Part shown: in pieces, positions 7,773 to 17,263 of the stretch | Numbering within the stretch: the first letter of the stretch is position 1 | Layout of the letters: each line of letters opens with the position of its first letter | DNA from: Candidatus Gastranaerophilales bacterium | GTDB lineage: Bacteria; Cyanobacteriota; Vampirovibrionia; Gastranaerophilales; Gastranaerophilaceae | Length of the DNA stretch: 42,670 bases | Assembly: GCA_947630355.1 (NCBI GenBank) | Contig: CANRHJ010000001.1 | Coordinates: 1 to 42,670, forward strand | Direction: 5' to 3' | Program-made: the position numbers and the translations under genes | The notes under the pieces: generated by a model | Databases searched by the model: none | The model's input: the letters and a program-made list of their open reading frames with translations, nothing else | What the model was told of the DNA's origin: nothing

Positions 7773-9749
7773 ATGAAGTATATAAAATACATAGGAATAT
7801 TTTTAATTGTAATAATACCGAGCATAATAACAATATTAATATATAATGATAAAATAGCTCAAGATTCACCAAAATATTACAGACAAGGTGTAGAATTTTA
7901 TAATAACGGAGATTATTCAAACGCATACTATAATTTCGGTAAAATAAAATGGATAAGTCCTTTGTATACAACTGCAATATACAAGCAGGGCAAGGCTGCC
8001 GAAAAAGCGGGAGATTACGGCACTGCCGTTTTAAAATATAAATTATTTTTGGAGAAAAATCCCAATTCCATATTCTCCGGAACGGCAAGATACAATTTAG
8101 CAAAATGCTATTATTATCTGAAAGATTATGAAACAGCAAAAGCTCTGTTTACCGAAACTCAGACAAAAGATAAGAATAAATCAATTACGGTCAATTACTA
8201 TTTAGGTTTAACCGAGAAAAATATAAATAAAGAGCAGGCTGCCGATTATTTTATAAAATACTTGCAAGAAAACGGCGGGAACAGGAACTATGAGGTATCC
8301 GCAGCGGAAGAACTTGCATCTTTAGGCACAAATCTCACCGATGATGAAAAATTATTATTGGGAAAAACTTTTTACAATAATAAAAAGTATTTAAAATCAT
8401 TAGAATATTTATCCGTAATCCCTATGGATAAGTGCTGGGATTATTTAATACTTGCAAATCACAAGGCAGGGAACAAAGTTATAGCTAAAAAGCTCATAGA
8501 AAACGGCATTAGCACATTTTCCGACAAAATAAATAAGGAGAATTTGAATAAAATATATGATATATATACATCATACATGACCGGTACAAAATCGCGTAAT
8601 TGGACACAAATGCTGAAATTGATATCCAAACATTCATTAAGCGGGGAAGATTACGTTTTGTATAAGTTAGCACAAATGCAGCCCAAAGAAAAAGCAATAA
8701 CTTTATATACAAAAATAGCGGAGAAGTATCCCGAATCTGATTACGCTCCCGATGCCATACGCAATATATTTTGGCTTAAATATATGCAAAAAGACTATCA
8801 AGCTGCGGAAAATTTGGCATTAAACCATCTAAAAAAGTATAAGAACGTAAAATCAACCCCTCAAATTATGTTCTGGCTTGCAAAAATTTATCAAAAACAA
8901 AACAAAACAGGAGAAGCAAACAATGTATTAGCCAGATTAATTTCCAAATATCCCGATGATTATTACGGTTTGCGTGCAGAAGACATATTAAATAAAAAGA
9001 ATAATTTTTTTGAAACAAAATCAGGTAATAAATTACTTAAAAAGGATGAAGAACTTGCATTTCCGATATCATTATCAAATTTAGAGATAAAAGACTTTAA
9101 ATTAATAAATACTCTGTTTGCAATAGGTGATTATGAGATATGGCAAGATGCGGACTTTGAAAATCCCATAGCAGACAGCTGGTTTGAGGCAAGAAAGAAC
9201 AAGAAATCACGTTCAATTGTATTGGCAAGAGATGCTATAGGTAAGATGGAAATAAAACCATCAATATTAAGTGCGGCATATAAACTGGCATATCCGGCTT
9301 ATTGGACTGAAGAAATAAATATAGCTGCCAATAAATTACAATTGGATTCATATCTTATAACGGCATTAATACGGGAAGAAAGTTACTTCAATGAGCATGC
9401 CAGAAGTAATACAAATGCAATAGGATTAATGCAGTTAATGCCTTCTACCGCGAATTTTATGATATCTAAATTATCATTAGATATTCCTTTGCTCGCTGAT
9501 TTAGAAAATCCTAAAATCAATTTGTATATCGGATGTAATTATCTAAAATATTTGAAAGAAAAATTTAATAACGATTTATATACCGTCGCGGCATATAACG
9601 GAGGAGAAGGCTCCGTTCAAAAATGGATTAATACATACAATTCTGATGATTACGATGAATTCATTGAAAATATCCCGTTTTATGAAACTCAGAATTACGT
9701 AAAAAAAGTATTCCGTAGCTATCATATGTATAAAAAAATATATAATTAA
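7773..9749 (+). CDS. Soluble lytic murein transglycosylase-like protein (TPR + SLT domain)
   Basis: A 658-residue protein with an N-terminal membrane anchor or signal (YIGIFLIVIIPSIITILIY, about residues 5-24). A long alpha-helical TPR-like region follows (about 40-420), as in the superhelical U/L domains of Slt70. The C-terminal SLT domain is at about 525-640. Catalytic motifs are present: IREESYF with E536 as the likely acid, GLMQLMP, and AAYNGG. It should cleave the MurNAc-GlcNAc bond of peptidoglycan in the periplasm to give anhydro-muropeptides. It is last in the run beginning with gyrB. Its stop overlaps the stop of the converging ATPase gene, with no visible terminator between. Confidence 0.92.
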   Translation: MKYIKYIGIFLIVIIPSIITILIYNDKIAQDSPKYYRQGVEFYNNGDYSNAYYNFGKIKWISPLYTTAIYKQGKAAEKAGDYGTAVLKYKLFLEKNPNSIFSGTARYNLAKCYYYLKDYETAKALFTETQTKDKNKSITVNYYLGLTEKNINKEQAADYFIKYLQENGGNRNYEVSAAEELASLGTNLTDDEKLLLGKTFYNNKKYLKSLEYLSVIPMDKCWDYLILANHKAGNKVIAKKLIENGISTFSDKINKENLNKIYDIYTSYMTGTKSRNWTQMLKLISKHSLSGEDYVLYKLAQMQPKEKAITLYTKIAEKYPESDYAPDAIRNIFWLKYMQKDYQAAENLALNHLKKYKNVKSTPQIMFWLAKIYQKQNKTGEANNVLARLISKYPDDYYGLRAEDILNKKNNFFETKSGNKLLKKDEELAFPISLSNLEIKDFKLINTLFAIGDYEIWQDADFENPIADSWFEARKNKKSRSIVLARDAIGKMEIKPSILSAAYKLAYPAYWTEEINIAANKLQLDSYLITALIREESYFNEHARSNTNAIGLMQLMPSTANFMISKLSLDIPLLADLENPKINLYIGCNYLKYLKEKFNNDLYTVAAYNGGEGSVQKWINTYNSDDYDEFIENIPFYETQNYVKKVFRSYHMYKKIYN

Positions 9750-12700
9750 TGCTGAGAAGAACTTAATTGACAAATCATTTTAAAATCTGTTTTTGCGCGC
9801 AAAATTTGTTCGGTAAGATTAGACAAATTTAATTCTTTTGAAGCGATTAACGCTCTGTTATATATCTCATTAACATTATTAACATTTATTTCATTATAAT
9901 TATTGCCGGATTTTATAACATCTTCCAAATACTGAGCAAATGCAATATAAAGCTGTATGGTTTGATATCTTAAATCATATTTTTTGGCAATAACAACAGC
10001 TTTTTCAAAATACATCTTTGCAGCATTATAATCAGCCTTTTTCTGATAGATTTTTGCAATATACATTCTGAAATAAATAATAAAGAAATTGTTATTAATT
10101 TTAGCACTTTGAGCAATTTCCAAAGATTTCAATGCGGTATTCAAAGCTTTATCATAATCGCCGTCATCAAAAGCATTTTGAACAATTAAAAGCCAAGACA
10201 ATAGCGCACCTATTGCAACTTTTTCCTTTGCAAAATAAGTTACTTCTTCATTATATATTTCTATTGCTTTTTTAATATTTCCCTCTTCTTTTAATACATA
10301 CCCGAGTATTAATTTAATTATATTTTTTATAAAGTTTTCATTAATATTATTAGCAAATGCAGCTAATTCAAACAAATCGGATTTTAATTCATTTTTATCA
10401 TCTAATAAAATTCTGTTGAAAATATTAATTAAGTTCCATTCAGCCAATAATTCGGGATCCAACTTTTTATTCTCGGACTTGTGTAAAATATTATTCAATA
10501 ATTCATTGGATTTATGTATATCTCCTTTTGCTGTATTGGCAAAAGCTTCAATTATATCAATCTGGAAACTGTAATATTCTTTGTTATATGAATAAATTTC
10601 AAGGAATTTTTTAATATCGGCAACTACATCAAAAACAACGGAATTACCTTGAATAGCGTAAGATTTGGCAAGAATAACTTTAGAATTCAGCCAAGCATCA
10701 ACAAGCAGAGAATTATATGATAAGTCGTTTTGCGCAACGTTCAAACATGTTTCTATATCGTTAATTATCTCCTCATTAACAAGATTAATTATTTGTTCGC
10801 TGTTTCCTATATTAAACAAAGCCTTTAATTTTCTTGATTTAATAAGAGCAATATCAACATCCGAGACGGTTTCATCAGAACCCGTAATAGCATTTATAAC
10901 AGAGTCAACAGCTTCGGCTGCGCCAAAATAATTTCCAGTTAAATAACAACTTTTTATAAAATAACTTGCATTATCAATAATTTTATTAATTCCTTCGGAT
11001 TTAATATCATAATCCAAAACATTGGAAAGATAACCCAATGCCTCCTGCGGGGATTTAATATAGAGCAATTTACCCAATTTTTCATAAATATCCAATTTTA
11101 AAGACTCAGAATCATCAAAGTTTTGCTCTTCAATAAGTTTTAAACACTGTTTTTGAGAAATAATATATAAATTAGTATCACCGAGCTTTGCACAAAGATT
11201 TGCGGTATCCTGCCATATTAAATATTCTTCTTCTTTTGTAAGCGCTTCCGTACACGATATTAATTTCTGCAAATTGCTTGATAATATTAAATCTTTTAAA
11301 ATCGTACAAATTTTTTCGGAGTTTTCTTTATATAATAAATCAGACTTAGCTTCTTGGTAAATCAATTTCCATAATTCCAGACTTTTAAATTCATAAGTAA
11401 AATTATCAACGGAATTTATAAAAAGTTCTTGTTTTAAGAAGTCTATAACCGAAGTAAAATTATCGCTGCTCATACCTGAGACATTTTCCAAAATTCCCGG
11501 AGAAAATCTGTATCCCAAAATAGCAGACATAAACAATACATTTTTTACAACAGGAACAAGTGTATTTAATCTGTGTTTAATAAGTTCTTCAAAAGAAGCA
11601 AAAATTTGAGGTTTATTTTCTTCATTTATTATGATTTCGCTTTCATTTACGGTAATATAGCCGCTGCTGAACAATAAAGCGGCTTCCTGTTCAAGTCTTA
11701 AAGCATTTCCGTTTGAGTTATTAATTATTTTATCCAGGTATTCTTTATCTATTATATTTCTCAAGTCAATATTTAATGATTTTTTGACAGTATCATTCAT
11801 TTCTTCATTTGTTAATTTCTCCAAAGTTAATACTTCAAAAATACCCTCATTTGATTTAGATAAGTCAAAATAGCTTTGAATAGGTTTGTCTTCTCTGTAA
11901 GCAATTAATAATTTCAACCTGTTGTTAAAATAACCGCGACGGAGCAAATACATTATAAAATCATAAGAAGCACCGTCCAATAATTCAAAATTATCTATAC
12001 AAATGACCAAGTTACTGTTCAAAGAAAAAGACTTAATAACTTTCTCTAATATTTCAAACGTATACTGCTTATTAGATAAGATATTTTCAAAATTATCCGT
12101 TTCTGAGGGATAAAAAATATTTAAGAAATCTTCCAGTTCTTCGTTATTAAGGAAATTAAACATTTTAAGAAAATTGCTTTTTTTGAAATCCTTAATAAAG
12201 GAATCATAATTAACGGTATATGTCGGAAATCCCATTATTCTTAAAAAAGCATCCTGAATAAAACCAAAACTGGTGATTTGAATTAAAGGAGTACAATTTC
12301 CGTAAAGGAATATATAGCCGTTTTGTGAAAGTTTTGCTCTGCATTGATTGAGAACAGCGGTTTTTCCGCATCCTTCAGGGCCGTTTATAGCTATAATATG
12401 CTTGTTTATTGATGTTTTTATCAGGTTTAATATATTTTTTACGGCTTGAGGTTTTATTTCAATTTTATTGTATTCTTCATTTACGCCTGTATTAACGGTA
12501 TTTTCATTATTTTGAGCTTCGTCAATACTTTTTTGTACATCTTCGTCAATAAATTCTTCCAAATTTTCAACAGTAAGCTCATCAATAAGTTCATCTTGCG
12601 TATCAGGAGATTGAGTTTCATTTTGTTCTTCAGATGTTTGTTCATCTGCCATAAATATTTTTTCCGGGTGTTCATCGGAATTTAATTCAGTATCATCACT

Positions 12701-13150
12701 GTCTGTATCGGATGTGTCTTGAGCATTTTCCTCATTATAATCAGTTTCATCATTTAAGTGACTTTCATTTTCCTCTGTATACTCGGAAGTATCATCAGGT
12801 ATTGAATTTGGGAAATCTTTTACGTCATCATTTATATCGCTGACAAACTCGCTTTGATCAGACGAGAAAGAAGAAACAATTTCAACTTGATCTTGTTCTA
12901 TCGTGAGCGGTATTTCATTGACAATATTAAAATCATGGTTACATTTTCTGCAATATGCTGCATCAGCCAGATTAACGGCATTACACGACGGGCATTTCTT
13001 TAATAATTCGGCACCGCAAGTTTTACAGACAAAACTTCCGAATGGATTAAGAGTATTACAATGATTACACAACATATTAACCTTAATCCCACAATGAGGA
13101 CATCTGAGAACATTATCAGATATTTCAGCTCCGCATTTACGACATTTCAT
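9746..13150 (-). CDS. Zinc-ribbon / P-loop ATPase / TPR protein (signalling-type)
   Basis: A 1134-residue protein. Six CxxC knuckles at residues 3-70 form three zinc ribbons (double-zinc-ribbon type). Residues about 75-225 are acidic and probably disordered. An AAA/STAND-like NTPase has Walker A GPEGCGKT (257-264) and Walker B LVICIDNFE (381-389). The C-terminal half, about 600-1110, is helical with TPR-like units such as AKIYQKKADYNAAKMYFEKA. This layout is seen in large bacterial AAA-TPR regulators, including class III adenylyl cyclases, but no cyclase domain is present. No membrane span or DNA-binding domain is visible. It is 8 bases downstream of the sigma-like gene and likely functions with it and the 918-residue membrane protein. 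Its direct role is unknown. Confidence 0.82.
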   Translation of the reverse strand: MKCRKCGAEISDNVLRCPHCGIKVNMLCNHCNTLNPFGSFVCKTCGAELLKKCPSCNAVNLADAAYCRKCNHDFNIVNEIPLTIEQDQVEIVSSFSSDQSEFVSDINDDVKDFPNSIPDDTSEYTEENESHLNDETDYNEENAQDTSDTDSDDTELNSDEHPEKIFMADEQTSEEQNETQSPDTQDELIDELTVENLEEFIDEDVQKSIDEAQNNENTVNTGVNEEYNKIEIKPQAVKNILNLIKTSINKHIIAINGPEGCGKTAVLNQCRAKLSQNGYIFLYGNCTPLIQITSFGFIQDAFLRIMGFPTYTVNYDSFIKDFKKSNFLKMFNFLNNEELEDFLNIFYPSETDNFENILSNKQYTFEILEKVIKSFSLNSNLVICIDNFELLDGASYDFIMYLLRRGYFNNRLKLLIAYREDKPIQSYFDLSKSNEGIFEVLTLEKLTNEEMNDTVKKSLNIDLRNIIDKEYLDKIINNSNGNALRLEQEAALLFSSGYITVNESEIIINEENKPQIFASFEELIKHRLNTLVPVVKNVLFMSAILGYRFSPGILENVSGMSSDNFTSVIDFLKQELFINSVDNFTYEFKSLELWKLIYQEAKSDLLYKENSEKICTILKDLILSSNLQKLISCTEALTKEEEYLIWQDTANLCAKLGDTNLYIISQKQCLKLIEEQNFDDSESLKLDIYEKLGKLLYIKSPQEALGYLSNVLDYDIKSEGINKIIDNASYFIKSCYLTGNYFGAAEAVDSVINAITGSDETVSDVDIALIKSRKLKALFNIGNSEQIINLVNEEIINDIETCLNVAQNDLSYNSLLVDAWLNSKVILAKSYAIQGNSVVFDVVADIKKFLEIYSYNKEYYSFQIDIIEAFANTAKGDIHKSNELLNNILHKSENKKLDPELLAEWNLINIFNRILLDDKNELKSDLFELAAFANNINENFIKNIIKLILGYVLKEEGNIKKAIEIYNEEVTYFAKEKVAIGALLSWLLIVQNAFDDGDYDKALNTALKSLEIAQSAKINNNFFIIYFRMYIAKIYQKKADYNAAKMYFEKAVVIAKKYDLRYQTIQLYIAFAQYLEDVIKSGNNYNEINVNNVNEIYNRALIASKELNLSNLTEQILRAKTDFKMICQLSSSQH

Positions 13151-13158
13151 AATTATAC

Positions 13159-13746
13159 CTAACTATTACCGCCGTCCATGATTTTACTAATCAATTTTGA
13201 TAATTGCAATAACCGCTTACTTATTTCGGATTGAGATAAGTTAAGATATTCAGCCATTTCTCTCTGTTTCATATTCTTAATGTATCTGAGATAGAATATA
13301 TCAAGGAAGTTTTGATTAGGAACCTCTCTGTTAATAATAGTGACAGCATCCGCAATTCTTTGCAGGCAATCTTTTGTAATAAGTATTTCTTCAATGTTTT
13401 CCTTAGGATCAGGGAAATCCAAGATAAATTCGGGCCCCGTAAGCGGAGCATTATCATTCTCCGCAGGTTTAATATCGGCAATTTTTACTTCTTTAGCGGG
13501 AACAAAGCCCTTACTTGTACGCCTTACCCTGCCTGAGTTTTTTAAAACACAAAGTATTGAAGTATTTACTACTTTTGCGACATAGTTTTCAATTTTTTGG
13601 ACATTAGAAGATGAATTAAAAATCATATACGATTTTTGGAAAGCTTCACTGCAAAAATCTTCTAATAAATCCTCGTTGCCGGAATAATTTTTATTATTCC
13701 TTACTGTTTTTTCTATTAAGCTTCTTTGTTCTTCAAGTAACAGCAC
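13159..13746 (-). CDS. Sigma-70-family (ECF-like) RNA polymerase sigma factor
   Basis: A 195-residue protein starting at GTG, with a weak AGAG upstream. The N-terminal helical part (about 20-75, NEDLLEDFCSEAFQKSYMIF then KIENYVAKVVNTSI) resembles a divergent region 2. The C-terminal part (about 150-190, FYLRYIKNMKQREMAEYL then NLSQSEISKRLLQL) is a convincing region 4 helix-turn-helix. A linker of about 60 residues between them is longer than in most ECF sigmas. It lies between the 918-residue protein with an anti-sigma-type zinc motif (45 bases upstream) and the ATPase/TPR gene (8 bases downstream). It is probably an alternative sigma factor controlled by that membrane protein. Target promoters are unknown, and region 2 is weak enough that a non-sigma regulator remains possible. 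Confidence 0.75.
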   Translation of the reverse strand: MLLLEEQRSLIEKTVRNNKNYSGNEDLLEDFCSEAFQKSYMIFNSSSNVQKIENYVAKVVNTSILCVLKNSGRVRRTSKGFVPAKEVKIADIKPAENDNAPLTGPEFILDFPDPKENIEEILITKDCLQRIADAVTIINREVPNQNFLDIFYLRYIKNMKQREMAEYLNLSQSEISKRLLQLSKLISKIMDGGNS

Positions 13747-13791
13747 TTATTTTTTCTCTATTTTAATTATCTAAAAATATAATAACACAAA

Positions 13792-16548
13792 TTATATTTT
13801 TATTACCACTTTTAGATAATACTTATCTGCCATTAAAGCGCCCTCATTGAGAATTGGGGTTTTTTCTCCTTCAAAAGTTTCTTTAATACTTTGTAACACA
13901 ATATCATCAATTTGCTTTGAACCGCTGGTTTCCGAAATCATATCGCGTAATATATTTCCGTTATTATCAATAGCCAGCTTAACAACAACCTTATCTGTTT
14001 TAGGTGTTTCCATTGCTGAAAGTATATTCTTTCTTAAATTCAATTTAAGGATATCATCTGTTTTTTGCAGATAAGATTTAAATGTTTTGTCCGTAAACAG
14101 CTGAGGAGAACATAACCAGCTGACTTCTTTTATTGATACGGAAGAATTAGATGTCGAAAATGCATTTGTAATAGCCTTATTTACATCTTCGGTCGGTTGG
14201 TTTTGTTCGGGAAGTATATTATTTTCCGTTAATTGCGGGAATTCAACATTATCACCGTTTGCGGGATTAGGTATTTGAATACGAATCGGTTGATCTGAAT
14301 TCGGTGCAATATCAGGAATTTCGATATTTTGAGGCGTTTGGTTATTTTGTTCAGAATTAATATCAAAATAGATATCTCCGGGTATATCAAGCTGATTATT
14401 ATTTTGTTCCTGTACGGCATTGTTGGTATTATTTGCGGCTATTTGGCTATTATTATTTGAATTTTTCATTATAAAGAAAGCACCTATTCCCAAGCTGATA
14501 ACAACCAAAGCAATAATAAGGGATAATACCACTACATTTTTTGATGATTTAGCTTCATTTTCGTCAGCTTCATCATTGTCATCATCATATTCTTCATACT
14601 CTTCGTTTTCATCGGAATATTCTTCGTTCTCATCGGAATACTCTTCGTTCTCGTCGGAATATTCTTCGTTTCCTTCGGAATACTCTTCATTTCCTTCGGA
14701 ATATTCCTCGCCGCCATCTTTATATTTCTCAAATTCGACTTGATTATCTTCATTCAAATCCTGCGAAGAAGCATCTTCCACAATATCGTCGGATTTTTCA
14801 TCTTCATTATATATAATATCTTCATCCTGTGATACATCTTCTTCGGAAGGATATTCTTCAAATGTTTCTTCATTTGTTATATCAGCGGTTTCTTCAATAT
14901 TATCAATATCCGAAGTATTATTATCATCATCTTTGTATTCAATAATTTCATCATTTTCGGTTATATCGGGATTTTGAAGTTCCACGCCGTTAGCGGAGTC
15001 ATCTTCAATAATATTTAAATCGGCATTTTCCTGCAAACTTTCCGGTGCTTTGTCCGAAGTTACTACTTCAACATTCTTGACATAGTCAATAGTTCTGGCT
15101 CCGCCGTTATTTATATGAGATAAATCCTCAGAAGAGTCTTCATAAGCCGGATAAGGTTCAAATTTAGAATTTAAAAGATCTTCATCGGAAAGTTCACTGT
15201 AATTAGTATCAAAATCGGCAGATTTTTCATCTTCTGGCGGAACATTTGTTATATACGAATAAATCGGTTCACCCGTTTCATCATAATCCACTATTACTTT
15301 TTGAACCGACTCTTTTGTCTCGCTAAACATAGGTTCATTCAGTATTTCATCATCAGTTTTTTGCTCATCACTTTCTATAAACTGAATATCCGATTTATTG
15401 CCGGCATCTTCTACTATATTTAATTCATTATCGTTTAAATTATTATTTTGCTGTTCATCAATAACTCTTAAATCATTCATATCTATTTTGTCATTCAGAA
15501 TTTCCAAATTATCATCTTTATCCTCAATAATATCTGTCAATTCCTCATTATCCAAAATTTGAAGTTCCTCATCTGAGGGCAGCTCGGATACAGAAGGTTG
15601 TATCTCTTCAACATTTTCATCGGGAGAAATAAATTCTTCATCTTCATTAAACAGTTCATCCAAAATATCGGAAACCGTTTCTTCTTGCTCATCATCCTTA
15701 TTTTCCTCTTTATTTTCCGAAAAATCGGTCAGAGTATCAGTATTATCATCTTGTGATTGATTGAAATATACCGTTTCTTCTTTACCTTCGTATTGTTTAT
15801 CTTCAGCAGCCTGAGCACCTACAATTTTAAGAGTATAATCTTCAAAGAGTTCGGGATATTTTCCTATAGAAGAACTTACCATTTCAAAGCCCGTAAAACA
15901 GCAGAATTCCGTTCTGCACTGTTCACATTCAAATAAATGTTTTATTATTTTAGTCTTTAAATTATCATCTATTTCATCATCCAGCAGTGTTAAATAGTTA
16001 TTTTTAAATAATTCATGCTCCGATTCGCCGAAATCGGTAATTTTAGGTTTATTTATTTTAGTTAAAAATTCATCAAAAGAAATAAGTTCCTTAACGGATA
16101 CTTTACAATATTTATAATCAAGCGGTTCTTTTTTAATTAATGCGGTATCGCAAAATCCCGCCAAAGTAAACGAGCTTAAATTTTTATCGGTTTTAACAAC
16201 AGCATAAAAATCGGGTTCTAAGCCTTTGTCAAAATGAATTTTCGGAACTAAAAATTCATTTCCCTGAGTCATTACTCTTACATCTATATGCCAATTATTA
16301 ACATAAACATCACATATTTCATATTCCTCGTTAAGCTGAGGATTTCTGTATAAAGTCATGGATTTTTTTACTTGATTATCAGTCTTTTCCAGAAGTTTAA
16401 TTAAACTGTTCAAAGCAATTATTGAGGCATAAGCTCTTTTACGCTGCAGTTCATCTTTGAGCAAAGATGCATAAATTTTTGCATAACTATAAGCTTTTTC
16501 ATCTGTTTCCAATGTATACATTTTATCCGTTGTCATAAAATTCTCCAT
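13792..16548 (-). CDS. DUF1822-like transmembrane protein with anti-sigma-type zinc motif and TonB-C-like end
   Basis: A 918-residue protein. Residues about 15-165 resemble cyanobacterial DUF1822 (VYVNNWHIDVRV, GLEPDFYAVVK). H204-x3-C208-x2-C211 (HLFECEQC) is the zinc anti-sigma (ZAS) signature. Residues 245-665 are acidic and low complexity, ending in EEYSxxN tandem repeats. One membrane span (about 671-694, VVVLSLIIALVVISLGIGAFF) leads to a Q/N-rich linker and a C-terminal TonB-C-like domain (about 830-918: VVVKLAIDNNGNIL, SGSKQIDDIVLQSIKE). The likely topology is a cytoplasmic N-terminus and periplasmic C-terminus. With the adjacent sigma-like gene this suggests a transmembrane anti-sigma or signal transducer. 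ATG 16548 has AAGGA close upstream; an alternative ATG at 16536 has GGAG six bases upstream. Confidence 0.8.
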   Translation of the reverse strand: MENFMTTDKMYTLETDEKAYSYAKIYASLLKDELQRKRAYASIIALNSLIKLLEKTDNQVKKSMTLYRNPQLNEEYEICDVYVNNWHIDVRVMTQGNEFLVPKIHFDKGLEPDFYAVVKTDKNLSSFTLAGFCDTALIKKEPLDYKYCKVSVKELISFDEFLTKINKPKITDFGESEHELFKNNYLTLLDDEIDDNLKTKIIKHLFECEQCRTEFCCFTGFEMVSSSIGKYPELFEDYTLKIVGAQAAEDKQYEGKEETVYFNQSQDDNTDTLTDFSENKEENKDDEQEETVSDILDELFNEDEEFISPDENVEEIQPSVSELPSDEELQILDNEELTDIIEDKDDNLEILNDKIDMNDLRVIDEQQNNNLNDNELNIVEDAGNKSDIQFIESDEQKTDDEILNEPMFSETKESVQKVIVDYDETGEPIYSYITNVPPEDEKSADFDTNYSELSDEDLLNSKFEPYPAYEDSSEDLSHINNGGARTIDYVKNVEVVTSDKAPESLQENADLNIIEDDSANGVELQNPDITENDEIIEYKDDDNNTSDIDNIEETADITNEETFEEYPSEEDVSQDEDIIYNEDEKSDDIVEDASSQDLNEDNQVEFEKYKDGGEEYSEGNEEYSEGNEEYSDENEEYSDENEEYSDENEEYEEYDDDNDEADENEAKSSKNVVVLSLIIALVVISLGIGAFFIMKNSNNNSQIAANNTNNAVQEQNNNQLDIPGDIYFDINSEQNNQTPQNIEIPDIAPNSDQPIRIQIPNPANGDNVEFPQLTENNILPEQNQPTEDVNKAITNAFSTSNSSVSIKEVSWLCSPQLFTDKTFKSYLQKTDDILKLNLRKNILSAMETPKTDKVVVKLAIDNNGNILRDMISETSGSKQIDDIVLQSIKETFEGEKTPILNEGALMADKYYLKVVIKI
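14597..14711 (-). repeat. 21-bp tandem repeat encoding EEYSxxN units
   Basis: The core TCGGAATA recurs on the plus strand at 14612, 14633, 14654, 14675 and 14696, an exact 21-base period with few substitutions. On the coding (minus) strand each unit gives seven residues: EEYSEGN in two units, EEYSDEN in three. The array lies just before the membrane span of the 918-residue protein. Near-identity at the DNA level suggests recent expansion and likely copy-number variation between strains. Confidence 0.9.
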
Positions 16549-16580
16549 AAAATCCTTCTACTTTATAAGATTACATAGTC

Positions 16581-16609
16581 TTAAAAAATATTCCAAAATA
16601 TGTTATAAT
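16581..16609 (+). promoter_or_regulatory. Possible promoter for the small membrane protein gene at 16740
   Basis: TTAAAA (16581-16586) and a perfect TATAAT (16604-16609) are 17 bases apart. The -35 matches only partly. The implied leader of about 125 bases before the ATG at 16740 is AT-rich. The region is the divergent upstream of the 918-residue protein gene and may hold signals for both. Confidence 0.35.
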
Positions 16610-16727
16610 TAGTTTAGTCTCTTTATGGAAAAATAAATCAGTTTAATTGTAAATAAATATTTACAAAAAAATATAAAATACACAATTTTATAGATTTTTG
16701 TGTTTTATATACTTGCAAAGTATAAAT

Positions 16728-16734
16728 AAGGAGG
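16728..16734 (+). promoter_or_regulatory. Strong Shine-Dalgarno (AAGGAGG) that sets the start at 16740
   Basis: A full AAGGAGG lies 5 bases before ATG 16740. It rules in this start over an in-frame upstream codon at 16698, and makes this one of the strongest ribosome binding sites in the window, suggesting an abundant product. Confidence 0.85.
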
Positions 16735-16739
16735 TAAAT

Positions 16740-17177
16740 ATGATAAGTCCGGTAAGTTTCAGAGCATCTCAAGATTTCAACCAAATGATTAGCAAACCCC
16801 AATCATATACTACAACCCCGCAAGCTGCTGCAGGTTTGTCTGATGGGAAAGGTAAAAGTCATAAGGCAGGTAAAGTTATTTTAACCATAGCAGCAGTAGC
16901 TGCAGCTTTAGGCGGTTTAGCTTATGCCGCATCAAAAGGTAAATTAAATCCTAAAGAAGGCGGTAATAAGTTTATTGAAAAAGCTAAAGAATATGCAAAA
17001 ATAGTTGGTGATACCGTTTACAAAGCATATTCAACCGTTAAAGGAATGGTAATTAAAACACCAAAAAAACGTACTCCGGTTCGCTACCCTCATTCAGCAG
17101 CCCAGACCGAAAATCCAATCCGCTACAAAATCACCGGTCACAGTAGACCGTTACCCACGCCATCTTTAATAAAATAG
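16740..17177 (+). CDS. Small lineage-specific membrane protein with ISPVSF N-terminus
   Basis: A 145-residue protein starting MISPVSFRASQDF. A proline/glutamine-containing stretch is followed by one hydrophobic segment (about 46-66, VILTIAAVAAALGGLAYAA), then SKGKLNPKEGGNKFIEKAKEYAK and a basic tail. The motif GKLNPxEGGNKxIExAK is shared with the product of 17425-17868, so the two are tandem paralogues. The ISPxSF start recurs in the small protein ending at 40432. Such short N-termini are, from memory, common in Gastranaerophilales small proteins; no function is known. The start is fixed by the strong AAGGAGG. A hairpin terminator follows at 17264-17301. Confidence 0.8.
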   Translation: MISPVSFRASQDFNQMISKPQSYTTTPQAAAGLSDGKGKSHKAGKVILTIAAVAAALGGLAYAASKGKLNPKEGGNKFIEKAKEYAKIVGDTVYKAYSTVKGMVIKTPKKRTPVRYPHSAAQTENPIRYKITGHSRPLPTPSLIK

Positions 17178-17186
17178 CGGACGTTT

Positions 17187-17205
17187 CATTTTAAATTTTA
17201 AAATG
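17187..17205. repeat. AT-rich perfect palindrome downstream of the ISPVSF protein gene
   Basis: CATTTTAAA and TTTAAAATG flank a single central T, giving a 9-base perfect inverted repeat just after the stop at 17177. Having no loop, it is a poor hairpin; it could be a binding site or chance in AT-rich sequence. Confidence 0.35.
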
Positions 17206-17263
17206 TAAAGCTAATCCGGTGTCGCTTTTTCAAGTGTCTAATTAATACGGAAAAAAGTATGTA

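Noticed and set aside
13340..13585. Plus-strand frames over the sigma-like gene
   Set aside because: Antisense shadows of a gene with a recognisable region 4 helix-turn-helix and operon context.
14420..14743. Plus-strand frame of 107 codons rich in serine and phenylalanine repeats
   Set aside because: It is the antisense reading of the EEYSxxN tandem repeat and membrane-span region of the 918-residue protein.
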